DNA from: Candidatus Treponema merdequi
Lineage (GTDB): Bacteria > Spirochaetota > Spirochaetia > Treponematales > Treponemataceae
Direction: 5' to 3'
DNA: 62,373 nt
Assembly: GCA_018064525.1 (NCBI GenBank)
Contig: JAGHVB010000003.1
Span: forward strand, 1-62,373
The notes beneath the pieces were generated by a model. That model had not been told where the DNA came from. It saw nothing but the letters and a program-made list of their open reading frames with translations, and searched no databases. Shown piece by piece: positions 44,193 to 53,799 of the stretch. The position numbers were made by a program, and so were the translations under genes. Each line of letters begins with the position of its first letter. Positions within the stretch are counted from its first letter, which is position 1.

Positions 44193-46904
44193 ATGAAAGC
44201 TATCGAATTAGAAAAAGCTTACGACCCGAAATCTTTCGAGGACCGTATTTACAACGAATGGGAAAGTAAAGGTTATTTTAAACCTGCAAGCGATGAATCT
44301 TCTCCGGTTCACTGCCAGTGTGAAAAATGCAAAGATACTTATACCGTCGTCATTCCACCACCAAACGTAACAGGTGTCCTTCACATGGGACATGGTCTTA
44401 ACAATACTCTTCAGGATATCGTTGTACGCTACCACCGTATGCGCGGTGACAATACACTCTGGGTTACTGGAACAGACCACGCCGGAATCGCAACTCAGAA
44501 CGTAGTTGAACGCCAGCTTAAAAAAGAAGGTCTTTCGAGAAACGATCTCGGCCGCGAAAAATTTCTTGAACGCACATGGAAAGTAAAAGAAGATCATCAC
44601 AATATCATCGTTAAACAGCAGAGAAAACTCGGAAACTCAACAGACTGGGAACGCGAACGCTTTACTTATGACGAAGGTCTTTCTAAAGCCGTACGCGAAG
44701 TTTTCGTTACATTGTATGAACGCGGACTTATGTACAAAGGAAACCGTCTTGTAAACTGGTGTCCACGCTGCGGAACTGCTCTTGCCGATGACGAAGTTGA
44801 CCACGAAGATACAAATGGTGCAATGTACCACATTTACTACGAATACGCAGATGGAAGTGGAAGAATCGAAGTTGCTACAACACGTCCAGAAACTTTCTTT
44901 GGTGATACAGCAGTTGCAGTTAACCCGAACGACGAACGCTACAAGACAATCGTAGGAAAAAAATTAAAGCTTCCTTTGACAGGAAAAGAAATTCCAATCA
45001 TCGCTGATGAATACGTTGATATGGCATTCGGAACCGGTATGGTAAAAATTACTCCGGCTCATGACCCTAACGACTGGGAAGTTGGAAAAAGACATGATCT
45101 TGAAGTAATCAATCTTTTAAATCCTGATGGAACTTTAAACGAAAATGTTCCAGAAAAATACCGCGGAATGAAATGCGAACAGGCAAGAAAGCTTGTAATT
45201 GAAGATCTGACAGAAGCTGGTCTTTTTAAGGAAGAAGAAAAAATCGTTCATTCAGTTGGAAAATGTTACCGCTGTAAAACAGTCGTTGAACCATACTTGT
45301 CAGCACAGTGGTTTGTAAAAATGAAGCCGATGGCAGACAAAGCGCTTGATGCATGGAGAAAAGGAGAAATCCAGTTCTTCCCGCAGAAATGGGAAAACAC
45401 TTACCGAAACTGGCTTGAAAATATCCGTGACTGGTGTGTATCGCGCCAGATCTGGTGGGGACACAGAATTCCTGCATGGTACTGCGAATGTGGTGAAACA
45501 ATTGTAAGCCGCGAAGATCCATCATGCTGTCCAAAGTGCGGATCCAAAAATCTCAGACAGGATCCTGATGTTCTTGATACATGGTTCTCATCATGGCTCT
45601 GGCCGTTCTCAACACTCGGCTGGCCAGAAAAAACTCCTGACCTTGAAAAATTCTATCCGACAACAGCACTTGTTACAGCATACGATATCATCTTCTTCTG
45701 GGTAAGCCGAATGATTATGGCCGGTCTTGAATTTACAGGAAAAGCGCCGTTCCATGATATTTACATTCACGGTCTTGTTCGCGACAAGCAGGGAAGAAAA
45801 ATGTCAAAGTCTTTAGGAAACGGAATTGACCCGCTTGAAATCATCGACATGTACGGTTCTGATGCGCTCAAGTTTACACTTTCATTTATGTGCGCACAGG
45901 GACAGGACATTCTTGTAGATAAAGATTCATTCAAACTCGGTTCACGATTCTGTAACAAAGTCTGGAATGCTTCACGCTATCTTTTGGGAAATCTCGAAGG
46001 CCGCAATCTTGTTACAGTTAAAGACAGCGATCTTACAGAACTTGATAAATGGATTTATGCAAGACTTAATTACGCTGCAAAGACTGCACGCGAAGCACTT
46101 GAAACATACCGCTACAATGATGCCGCTTCTGCAATGATGGAATTCTTCTGGAATGAATTCTGTGACTGGTATGTAGAAGCTACAAAGATTAACTTTAAGA
46201 ACGGTGATGATAAAGAAAAAGACAGACAGGCAACTGTTCTCATGAACATCCTCGAAGAATCTTTGAGACTCCTTCATCCGTACATTCCGTTTGTTACAGA
46301 AGAAATCTATTCTAAGCTTCCGCTTGCTGACCTTGTTTCTGCAAGAAGCAAAGACAATAAGATTGTTACAGTAAGCACATACAACGGAATGCTTATGAAT
46401 GCACCTTATCCGGAATTTTCAAAAGACCGCGAGAATGCAGAAATCGAAGCGCGCTTTGATGTACTCAAAGATTTGATTGCAAAAGTTCGTGCTTCCAAAG
46501 TTGACTGTGGAATTGATCCTGCAGTAAAAATCAATATTGCGCTTTTAATCGAAAAGGGGAGTCCTGCAGAAGTCGCACGCGAAAAGATCGAAATGATCTG
46601 TCTTCTTTCCGGTGTTGCTAAAATTGAATTTGTTGAATCGAAACCTTCAAGTTCAATCGGAACTGTAGGAAAAGGCTTTGAAGCATTTATTCTCGTTGAT
46701 GAAAACATCAATAAAGAACAGCTTCTTGCAAGATTCAAGAAGTCACTCGAAAAAGAACAGGGCTATGCAAAAATGAGCGAAAACAAACTCAACGGAAATT
46801 TTGCACAGCATGCTCCGGAAGAACTTGTAAAAGCAGAACGCGAGCGTCTTGCAGAAAGCCAGAGAAAGATTAAAACTCTTGAAGGATATATTGCAAGTCT
46901 TTAA
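44193..46904 (+). CDS. valS: Valyl-tRNA synthetase
   Basis: 903 residues from the ATG at 44193, which follows GAGGAA; a possible upstream start at 44106 is rejected because it lies in the -35 box. Class I synthetase with HIGH-type motif PPPNVTGVLHMGHG, the editing domain (CP1, about 190-350, with TTRPETFFGDTAVAV), zinc-binding Cys pairs (CGECGETI/CPKCGS region), KMSKS motif (RKMSKSLGNG), anticodon domain and a C-terminal coiled coil. Full length and intact. Confidence 0.98.
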   Translation: MKAIELEKAYDPKSFEDRIYNEWESKGYFKPASDESSPVHCQCEKCKDTYTVVIPPPNVTGVLHMGHGLNNTLQDIVVRYHRMRGDNTLWVTGTDHAGIATQNVVERQLKKEGLSRNDLGREKFLERTWKVKEDHHNIIVKQQRKLGNSTDWERERFTYDEGLSKAVREVFVTLYERGLMYKGNRLVNWCPRCGTALADDEVDHEDTNGAMYHIYYEYADGSGRIEVATTRPETFFGDTAVAVNPNDERYKTIVGKKLKLPLTGKEIPIIADEYVDMAFGTGMVKITPAHDPNDWEVGKRHDLEVINLLNPDGTLNENVPEKYRGMKCEQARKLVIEDLTEAGLFKEEEKIVHSVGKCYRCKTVVEPYLSAQWFVKMKPMADKALDAWRKGEIQFFPQKWENTYRNWLENIRDWCVSRQIWWGHRIPAWYCECGETIVSREDPSCCPKCGSKNLRQDPDVLDTWFSSWLWPFSTLGWPEKTPDLEKFYPTTALVTAYDIIFFWVSRMIMAGLEFTGKAPFHDIYIHGLVRDKQGRKMSKSLGNGIDPLEIIDMYGSDALKFTLSFMCAQGQDILVDKDSFKLGSRFCNKVWNASRYLLGNLEGRNLVTVKDSDLTELDKWIYARLNYAAKTAREALETYRYNDAASAMMEFFWNEFCDWYVEATKINFKNGDDKEKDRQATVLMNILEESLRLLHPYIPFVTEEIYSKLPLADLVSARSKDNKIVTVSTYNGMLMNAPYPEFSKDRENAEIEARFDVLKDLIAKVRASKVDCGIDPAVKINIALLIEKGSPAEVAREKIEMICLLSGVAKIEFVESKPSSSIGTVGKGFEAFILVDENINKEQLLARFKKSLEKEQGYAKMSENKLNGNFAQHAPEELVKAERERLAESQRKIKTLEGYIASL

Positions 46905-46931
46905 TTGAACAGGACAAGGCGGGAGCAGGGT

Positions 46932-47555
46932 ATGAAAAAACCACAGTATGAGATGAAAACAGAACGTTCTCAGATAATGGCAAACGAACAGATGTATGAA
47001 CTTCGTGACATAAGCCTTGCTCCTTACATGCAGCTTGCTACCGGCCTGATTGGAAAAGCCCGTCATGCCGGCGGCAATATGTTCCGTCACCAGATGGACA
47101 CACTTGCAATTCTTATCGATTACGGATACATCGATTCTGTATTGTTAAAGGCAAGTGTCGTTCATGATACAGTCGAAGATATTCCTGATTTTGACAGAAA
47201 TCTTATTATCAACGCTGATTCTGAAGGACAGGAAGTTCTTGACCTTGTGCTCGAAGTAACACGCCGTGCTGAAGAATCAAAACCTGATTTTTTAAAACGC
47301 ATTCTTGATACCGGAACACAGAGGGCAAAAGTCCTTAAGTGTGCCGACAGAATTTCTAACATGATTTCACTCGGTTATGTAACTGACCCGAAATTTATCG
47401 AGCGTTACTGCGATGAAACAGAATTTTTTATTCTTCCGATGGCAATCGAAGTTGACTTTAATATGTATCAGGAACTTATAAACCTCATCATCACCCGCCG
47501 AAAGTATCTCGAAGACAGCGGTTATATCGAAAAGAAAAAAGCCGGGTTAGTGTAA
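46932..47555 (+). CDS. HD-domain protein related to the RelA/SpoT hydrolase domain
   Basis: The start is set at 46932 (GGAG six bases upstream). 207 residues. The HD-type metal site is visible: HQMDTLAIL and ASVVHDTVEDI (His-Asp pair), in an arrangement like the hydrolase half of Rel/SpoT proteins. No synthetase, TGS or ACT domain is present. It may hydrolyse (p)ppGpp or another nucleotide; this is a possibility, not a finding. It lies 27 bases after valS, so it is probably co-transcribed with it. Confidence 0.75.
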   Translation: MKKPQYEMKTERSQIMANEQMYELRDISLAPYMQLATGLIGKARHAGGNMFRHQMDTLAILIDYGYIDSVLLKASVVHDTVEDIPDFDRNLIINADSEGQEVLDLVLEVTRRAEESKPDFLKRILDTGTQRAKVLKCADRISNMISLGYVTDPKFIERYCDETEFFILPMAIEVDFNMYQELINLIITRRKYLEDSGYIEKKKAGLV

Positions 47556-47682
47556 AATCATAAAAAAAATATTCAGCATACGTGGAATAAAACAAAAGAT
47601 GTTTTTCGTTTGTAAAAATTTTAATTTGCAAAAGTTTCTATCAAAAAAATTTTTAATGTGGGTTCAAAATAAAAGTGGTATA

Positions 47683-47733
47683 TTGGAAAGTATTGAAAGC
47701 GTAGAAGTAGATACTGATTTATTGATTCAATAA
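47683..47733 (+). pseudogene. Remnant of the 3' end of a FecR-protein gene
   Basis: This 17-codon stretch encodes LESIESVEVDTDLLIQ and a stop. The gene at 53765-55033 ends LESIESAVVDTDLLIQ and a stop, and the DNA is nearly identical. Upstream of the remnant the similarity ends. It is a fragment left by a partial duplication, lying between the HD gene and the YkvA gene. Confidence 0.65.
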
Positions 47734-47738
47734 ACAAA

Positions 47739-48692
47739 ATGAAAAGCAGATTTCAGAAAAAAATTCTTGATACACTCAAAAAAGATGCTGCCGTAAAACT
47801 TTCCAAAAAGCTCGGCGAAGAAGCAAATCAGAAAGACATCGAAAATGTTGAAAAAAATCTCGAAAAGATGAACAGAGGTCCGGTGACTCAAATCTGGGAT
47901 AAGGTTATCGCTCTCTGGAATGCATTTCTTGATCCAGAAGTTCCACTTTATAAAAAAACAATTATCATCGGTGGTCTTTTGTATCTTTTATTGCCGCTTG
48001 ATATTATCGCAGATTTTATTCCCGGGGCAGGTTTGATTGATGATGTTTTTGTAATTATTTTTGTTGCTCGTCAGGTTCTGGATCTTGCTGCAGAAAAAGT
48101 AATTGAAAAAGTGAAAGAGCCTGTTGATGAAAAGATAAAAAAAATCATAGATGAAAAAATGAAAGTTGCAATGAAAAATACTTTGATTGGAATGGCAGTT
48201 ACTTGTCTTATCATGACTGTTGGTCTTGTTTTTGTAATCTTCAAGCCGTTTGGTCAGGACATTTCGTTTGATGCTTCAGGTGGAATTTTCATAGCACTCA
48301 TGGTGTGGGGAACTTACAGATTCATAAAAAATGTGATTAATCTCTGGCCGTGGATTAAAAGTATTATCTCAGAGCGTGGAATTAAAAAAGGTTTGATTTC
48401 TAAAATTAAAAATGAATATAAAGCTGTAAGAATTTATGATACTGTAGTTGAAATCGGTTCAAAGATTTTTTCTTCTTTTAATGAAATACCAGATACTTCA
48501 GAAATCTATGACCATTATTTAAAGTATATCAGAAAGCGTGTTTTTATTTTCACAGCTGGAATTGCATTGTATTCAGTTCTTTTCTGCTGGGTTTTGAAGC
48601 CGTTTCTTATCGGACAGTTTGGAGGACTTAAAATGTGGCAGCTGTATTTTTATCCGGTTACTCATATTGTAAAAATTTTTTCAACTAAATAG
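47739..48692 (+). CDS. YkvA/DUF1232-family membrane protein
   Basis: 317 residues. Residues about 75-110 hold the DUF1232 signature (YLLLPLDIIADFIPGAGLID), found in YkvA proteins. Two further membrane pairs lie at about 145-190 and 265-285. Helical N-terminus, no signal peptide. Role unknown. There is no evident ribosome site; an extended -10 (TGG-TATATT, 47679-47684) lies some 55 bases upstream and overlaps the FecR remnant. Confidence 0.75.
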   Translation: MKSRFQKKILDTLKKDAAVKLSKKLGEEANQKDIENVEKNLEKMNRGPVTQIWDKVIALWNAFLDPEVPLYKKTIIIGGLLYLLLPLDIIADFIPGAGLIDDVFVIIFVARQVLDLAAEKVIEKVKEPVDEKIKKIIDEKMKVAMKNTLIGMAVTCLIMTVGLVFVIFKPFGQDISFDASGGIFIALMVWGTYRFIKNVINLWPWIKSIISERGIKKGLISKIKNEYKAVRIYDTVVEIGSKIFSSFNEIPDTSEIYDHYLKYIRKRVFIFTAGIALYSVLFCWVLKPFLIGQFGGLKMWQLYFYPVTHIVKIFSTK

Positions 48693-48759
48693 CTGATTGA
48701 TATAAGAATAATTGAGTTTTTAGAGTTTTTTTATTGTGACAAATAGTAATTAATGATAA

Positions 48760-48765
48760 TATATT
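48760..48765 (+). promoter_or_regulatory. -10 box directly before a gene start
   Basis: TATATT ends six bases (CAAGGT) before the ATG at 48772, again the spacing of a leaderless transcript, though AAGG partly resembles a ribosome site. Confidence 0.4.
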
Positions 48766-48771
48766 CAAGGT

Positions 48772-51252
48772 ATGGATAAAAGGTTATTTTTTATTTTTAT
48801 TGGAATCTTCCTTTGTCTGCATTTTTCTTTTTCAGAATCTCTCAAGCAGTATCAGACATTTTCATGGAAAAAAGTTTCTAAAGCAAAAAAATACGAAATC
48901 ATCATTGAGAAAGAAGTTTCAGAAGGAACTTACGAACAGCATATTTCAAAACAACTTAAAGAAAATACAGTTGAACTCCTTTTATATCCTGGAAATTACA
49001 GAGTTGCAGTTAGTGTTTTTAATGCACTTGGAAAAAAAGCTTCTACAACTGACTGGACCAATTTTATTATTTTAAACGAAACCGAACCTTATCTTTATCC
49101 AAATTTCTTTGTACAGTCAGCACGATGGAAATCTCCTGTCATTAAAGTTCATGGCGAAGGAACTCAGACCGTCGAGGAAGAAGATGATGAGGGTGTAATT
49201 TCTGCTCGTTCTGGAGATCCGACAAATTCTTTTCCAGTTAAGGGAAAAAATATCTTTTTTGAAAAAACATCGTTTCGTCTTGTTCCTAAAATAGAAACAG
49301 AAAGCGGTGTGGAATTTGTTTCATTTTTTGACAATAAACCGGAAGTTCCGCTTACGATTGTACGTCGTGATACCGAAAAAGGTGAAGTTATAGTTAAATA
49401 CAATGAAAAAAATCTTTTTTCTGGATATTATGATCTTGTAGTAGAAAATCCGGGTGAACATAAAACTTCAATGGAAATACTTGTTCTTTCAAATGAAAGT
49501 CCAAAGATTGACAGTTCGATTTATGAATATGATAAAAATTATAAAGTGAATGTTCTTACTGTTCAGAAAGGGCAGCCGTTTAATCTTTGTGTTCGTGGAA
49601 CAGGATTTGACGGAAGTACAGTTTATTCATTCACTCCGGACAAAGGAATAATTCCATATCCATTTGCTTCAGAATTTGATCTTGAAAGTGTTCCTGTTTC
49701 TCTTGATTCTTATAAAACCTTAAACACAAATGGAACTCTGGAACTAAATCTTATTCTTGAGACAGATAAACTTCAGACTGGATATTATAAACTTGAAGCA
49801 CAAAATGGTTTTTTAGGGACTGACAGTCAGCTGTTTCTTGTAAAAACAATTTCTGCACCGGATAAAAAACCTGAACTTTCAAAATTTAAAACAAAAGCTT
49901 CTGATACAGAAATCACTTATAGAATAAGCGGAAAGAAAATCGAAAAAGGAGCAAAGTTTACGCTTATTGCTCCGTATTCAGAAGAGAACGATGGAAATAA
50001 ACGAATAAAATTAAGTTACATTGAATCCAAAATGATTAGAACGCTTCACATTCTGCAGAGTGACAGACAGTCAATTGTACCAGGACGATATGCGGTTTAT
50101 GTCGAGTCGAAAATGGGTTCGTCAATTGTGTATGTTGATGTCGATGAAAATTATTTAATTACCAAAGCAGAAACTAACGAAGAAGAAATGGCTTCTTTAT
50201 TTTTGCGACCAGAGAATAAACCTGTAGTTGTTGAAGTAAAAGATAAAGTAATTGAATCTCATTTTTTGACCGGCGCAGAAAAGAAAAAATACATTGGAAG
50301 CATGCGTTGGATTTTACCTTCGATGAGAGTGGGACCTGTGTTTCAGTTGTTTAATTATAACGTAGGTTCGAATGGGACTAAAAATGGAAGTAATCGGTTT
50401 GTATGTGGAGTTGAAGCAAGACTTGATTTATTATATTTAAAATTTCTCCGTCTTGATGTGGGATTTAATTACAAGAGCAATCCTCAAACTTTAACAATCT
50501 TTCCACAATTTGGCGGAGATTTGTATTTTGAAATTCCATGGAATAATTTTAAGCCTTTTACTGGTGCAGGATTGTACTATATTCCGTCGATGTACAATGA
50601 ATTTACCGATACAAAAGGGGCGTTTTCGATTCCTATTGAGATCGGATTTTTTATCACTGATTATTTCAGGTTTTCTTATTCAGTTTGTCTTGAAGGAATT
50701 AATACAGCTAAACCATTTGCAACCGATGAATTTCATGTTGGGATACAAATTCCTCTTGGACAAAAAACTTATAAGTCTACTGTAAAAGAAACTTATGCTG
50801 ATATTGCTCATAATGTGGTAATCAATGGTACTGAGTATGAGCTTGATAATACAATGACCTCGCTTATTCTTGACTCGCGTGAAATTCTTGGATTTGAAGG
50901 ACTTGAAACAATTAAGTCTGTAAGACTTTCTGAAAATGTAAGAACGATAGGCTCCGCTGCTTTTGCAAATATGAAAAATCTTTCTTCTATAAGTATTTAT
51001 GAAGGATTAAATTCAATTAAAAATAATGCTTTTGTTAATGATACTAAAATTGCACAGATAAATATTCCACGAAGTGTTTTATTAATAGAAGAAGGTGCGT
51101 TTGATGGCTGGACTTCGAAACAGGCTATTAAACTTATGTGGAATTCTGATGATGAAACACCAAGAGATTTGTCTGGATTAAAAACTACTGGAGCAAAAGT
51201 TCTATTCCTTGACGGAATAGAAAGAAAAGTACTTGAAGGAGAAAACGAATGA
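48772..51252 (+). CDS. Exported outer-membrane-type protein with Ig-like repeats, beta-barrel and BspA-like repeats
   Basis: 826 residues with signal peptide (FLCLHFSFSES). Order: a fibronectin-III-like domain (FSWKKVSKAKKYEIIIEKEV), several Ig-like (IPT-type) repeats up to about 470, a segment predicted as beta-barrel (about 510-680; alternating hydrophobic strands such as RLDVGFNYKSNPQTL and FTGAGLYYIPSMYNE), and a C-terminal leucine-rich region of the BspA type (about 690-826, ENVRTIGSAAFANMKNLSSI). It probably sits in the outer membrane and binds host or environmental ligands. Its last four bases overlap the next lipoprotein gene (ATGA). Confidence 0.7.
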   Translation: MDKRLFFIFIGIFLCLHFSFSESLKQYQTFSWKKVSKAKKYEIIIEKEVSEGTYEQHISKQLKENTVELLLYPGNYRVAVSVFNALGKKASTTDWTNFIILNETEPYLYPNFFVQSARWKSPVIKVHGEGTQTVEEEDDEGVISARSGDPTNSFPVKGKNIFFEKTSFRLVPKIETESGVEFVSFFDNKPEVPLTIVRRDTEKGEVIVKYNEKNLFSGYYDLVVENPGEHKTSMEILVLSNESPKIDSSIYEYDKNYKVNVLTVQKGQPFNLCVRGTGFDGSTVYSFTPDKGIIPYPFASEFDLESVPVSLDSYKTLNTNGTLELNLILETDKLQTGYYKLEAQNGFLGTDSQLFLVKTISAPDKKPELSKFKTKASDTEITYRISGKKIEKGAKFTLIAPYSEENDGNKRIKLSYIESKMIRTLHILQSDRQSIVPGRYAVYVESKMGSSIVYVDVDENYLITKAETNEEEMASLFLRPENKPVVVEVKDKVIESHFLTGAEKKKYIGSMRWILPSMRVGPVFQLFNYNVGSNGTKNGSNRFVCGVEARLDLLYLKFLRLDVGFNYKSNPQTLTIFPQFGGDLYFEIPWNNFKPFTGAGLYYIPSMYNEFTDTKGAFSIPIEIGFFITDYFRFSYSVCLEGINTAKPFATDEFHVGIQIPLGQKTYKSTVKETYADIAHNVVINGTEYELDNTMTSLILDSREILGFEGLETIKSVRLSENVRTIGSAAFANMKNLSSISIYEGLNSIKNNAFVNDTKIAQINIPRSVLLIEEGAFDGWTSKQAIKLMWNSDDETPRDLSGLKTTGAKVLFLDGIERKVLEGENE

Positions 51253-51920
51253 TTAAGAATAGTGGAAAAATAAAAGCCATAGTGTTTACAGTATTTTCAT
51301 TTTTTGCTGTGTTTAGTTTTAATTCTTGTTTTAGTTCTGTTATGAATGAAAATATGGGATGGCGGCTTGGTAATCCCCTAAAAAATTTTGAAAATGATTC
51401 CGGAGAACCGCAAAATCAAGACGACAGTATAAATGACGATAGTTCAAATCTATACACTTATTCAAATGGTGTATTAACGATTTTAAGTCAGTCTGCATTT
51501 GATGGAATGGGAAATGGTTTTGGTGAGTTCGATGGTATCTGGCAAAAATTTCCTGAATTAAATGGAAAATCGATATCTTCTATCGTAATTTCAGAAGGAA
51601 TAGATTCTATTCCTGACAGTGCTTTTCATGACGTTGATACGTCCAGTATAACACTTCCTTCAACTTTAACTCATATCGGATATAATGCTTTTTTGAGAAA
51701 TAATTGTACACAAATAATAATTCCTTCAAGTGTAGTACATATTGATCAGTCTGCATTTGCGCCAAGATCAAATAATACTCTTTCGGTTATTTTAGACTGG
51801 TATAAGGAAGATGATATCGGTAAAAGTATAGCTGTTAATGCCTTTTCTCATTTTATGGATGGTCCGGAAATAAAAGCAAAATCCGTAAACTACAAAAATG
51901 GAGTATTATGGAATTATTAA
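51249..51920 (+). CDS. BspA-like leucine-rich repeat lipoprotein
   Basis: 223 residues. Signal peptide and lipobox (FSFNSCFSSV). The mature part has LRR_5-type repeats (ISSIVISEGIDSIPDSAFHD, STLTHIGYNAFLRNN, IIIPSSVVHIDQSAFAPR), the same repeat class as the C-terminus of the upstream protein. Probably surface-exposed; its co-translation with the outer-membrane protein suggests that the two act together. The cyclase gene follows after 34 bases. Confidence 0.75.
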   Translation: MIKNSGKIKAIVFTVFSFFAVFSFNSCFSSVMNENMGWRLGNPLKNFENDSGEPQNQDDSINDDSSNLYTYSNGVLTILSQSAFDGMGNGFGEFDGIWQKFPELNGKSISSIVISEGIDSIPDSAFHDVDTSSITLPSTLTHIGYNAFLRNNCTQIIIPSSVVHIDQSAFAPRSNNTLSVILDWYKEDDIGKSIAVNAFSHFMDGPEIKAKSVNYKNGVLWNY

Positions 51921-51954
51921 TAAATTTGTATATTAATGCAGGTGAAAAATAAAA

Positions 51955-53799
51955 ATGTCAAAACAAAGAGTAAAAGTTCCAATTAGTTTTAAACTGGTAA
52001 TGATTTTTTCGATTCTTGTAATTGTTGTTCTTGGAGTAACAACTTACATGGTTTCTACGCTTGTTCGAAATGATGAACAGCAGAAAGCAGAAGAAAATAA
52101 TCTGACGATAAATTCTCGTACTGCAGAAACTATTCAGACTTTAATTTTAAATGAACAGGCGGATTCGACAGGGTATTTAAACTCACTTCAGATGATTAAG
52201 TCGGACAGCTTTTTTGATTCAAAGCGTGATGCTGTTTTTAATGATTACTGCGTCCGTAATTCAGATACAATTTTTATTTATTCGGATCAGTTTGGACTTC
52301 AGTTTAATAAAGATTTTGAAAAACTTAATGAACAGGCAAAAGAAAAAGCTGAAAACTGGTTAAAGGAAAATGCAGAAGCAAAAGAACAGGCACTTTCAGG
52401 TGTAGTAAAGATATTAAATCTTTCACAGGTTTTTAATAAACCATCCCTTTGTATTCTTTATCCGTATACATCAACAGACGGAAATACACTTGCTGCAATT
52501 TCTTTTGAAACAACAAAGTTTTCAGATATTATGAGCACTGGTGCGAACAATACAACTTTTCTAATTAATAAAAACGGCGATATTCTTATTCATTCTGATT
52601 TTGAACTTGTGCTTAAAAACGAAAATCTTTCGAATCTGAAAGCGGTAAAAGAAATTTTCCAGAATCCAAGTGATAATAGCCAGAATCTTTATCCGGATGA
52701 TAAAGGAGAAAACTGGTTTTACGCACATCATAAAATTGTTGGTGATATGTATGTAATTACGGCAATTTCAGAAAAAAATGTATTTGAAGTAATCAATAAA
52801 ACGACATACAGAATAATTCTTCTTTCTCTTGCAGTTCTTTTCATTGCAATTTTCATAATCAGGCTTTTCAGCCAGTCGCTTACTTCTCCTATTGGAGATC
52901 TTGTAGAAGCGTCAAAGCAGATTGAAAGCGGTAATTTTAATCTTGAACTTGAATCACGCACTAAGGATGAAATCGGTCTTTTGACTCAGAGTTTTAATGA
53001 AATGGCTAGAGGACTTACTGAAAGAGAAAATTTAAAATCTTCTTTCAGTAAATTTACAAATAGTGCAATCGCAGAAAAAGCGGCGCGGGGTGAGCTTAAA
53101 CTTGGCGGTGAAACAAGAAACGCGACGATTTTCTTTTCTGATATCCGTTCGTTTACTGCAATGTCAGAAAAACTTTCACCTCAAGAAGTCGTTGAATTTC
53201 TTAATCAGTACATGACAAGAATGGTTGAGTGCGTAAATACAACTCATGGCGTTGTTGATAAATTTATCGGAGATGCAATCATGGCTGTCTGGGGGGCACC
53301 AGAAACTTCTGGCTCAATAGAAGAAGACGCCTGGAATTGTGTAAAAGCTGCACTTCTTATGCGCATAGCACTTGATAATTATAACAAAGAAAGAATTTCT
53401 CAGGGAAAAATTCCAATGAGAATCGGCTGTGGAATTAATACTGGTTCAGTTGTTGCCGGTCAGATTGGTTCTAATGACAGAATGGAATATACTGTTATCG
53501 GTGATGCTGTAAACTTTGCAAGCCGAACAGAATCGTTGAACAAGCCATTTGCAACAGATATCCTTATTACAGAAAATACATGGAATCTTGTAAAAAACAA
53601 AGTTGTTGTAGAAGAAATGCCTTCTGTTCATGTTAAAGGAAAAGAAGGAAATGTCAGAATGTTTGCCGTAATTAATGCAGTTGGTGCAAAAGGTCCGTCT
53701 GACATAAATCAGCTTAGAAAATTTCTTGGTGTTGAAACTCCTGATTTAACAAAGGTAAATACAGATGAAGAAGAAAAAAAATACCAGATTAACAAATAA
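51955..53799 (+). CDS. Membrane-bound class III adenylate/guanylate cyclase
   Basis: 614 residues. One membrane helix at about 12-33, an extracytoplasmic sensor domain of Cache type (about 35-280), a second helix (about 282-303), a HAMP domain (SPIGDLVEASKQIESGNFNL), and a C-terminal class III cyclase domain. Metal-binding Asp residues are in FFSDIRSF and IGDAIMAVWG, followed by the TGSVVAGQIGS and DAVNFASRTESLN blocks. It should make cAMP in response to an outside signal; the base-selecting residues are not assigned, so cGMP is possible. Its last 35 bases overlap the FecR gene, so expression of the two is linked. Confidence 0.9.
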   Translation: MSKQRVKVPISFKLVMIFSILVIVVLGVTTYMVSTLVRNDEQQKAEENNLTINSRTAETIQTLILNEQADSTGYLNSLQMIKSDSFFDSKRDAVFNDYCVRNSDTIFIYSDQFGLQFNKDFEKLNEQAKEKAENWLKENAEAKEQALSGVVKILNLSQVFNKPSLCILYPYTSTDGNTLAAISFETTKFSDIMSTGANNTTFLINKNGDILIHSDFELVLKNENLSNLKAVKEIFQNPSDNSQNLYPDDKGENWFYAHHKIVGDMYVITAISEKNVFEVINKTTYRIILLSLAVLFIAIFIIRLFSQSLTSPIGDLVEASKQIESGNFNLELESRTKDEIGLLTQSFNEMARGLTERENLKSSFSKFTNSAIAEKAARGELKLGGETRNATIFFSDIRSFTAMSEKLSPQEVVEFLNQYMTRMVECVNTTHGVVDKFIGDAIMAVWGAPETSGSIEEDAWNCVKAALLMRIALDNYNKERISQGKIPMRIGCGINTGSVVAGQIGSNDRMEYTVIGDAVNFASRTESLNKPFATDILITENTWNLVKNKVVVEEMPSVHVKGKEGNVRMFAVINAVGAKGPSDINQLRKFLGVETPDLTKVNTDEEEKKYQINK

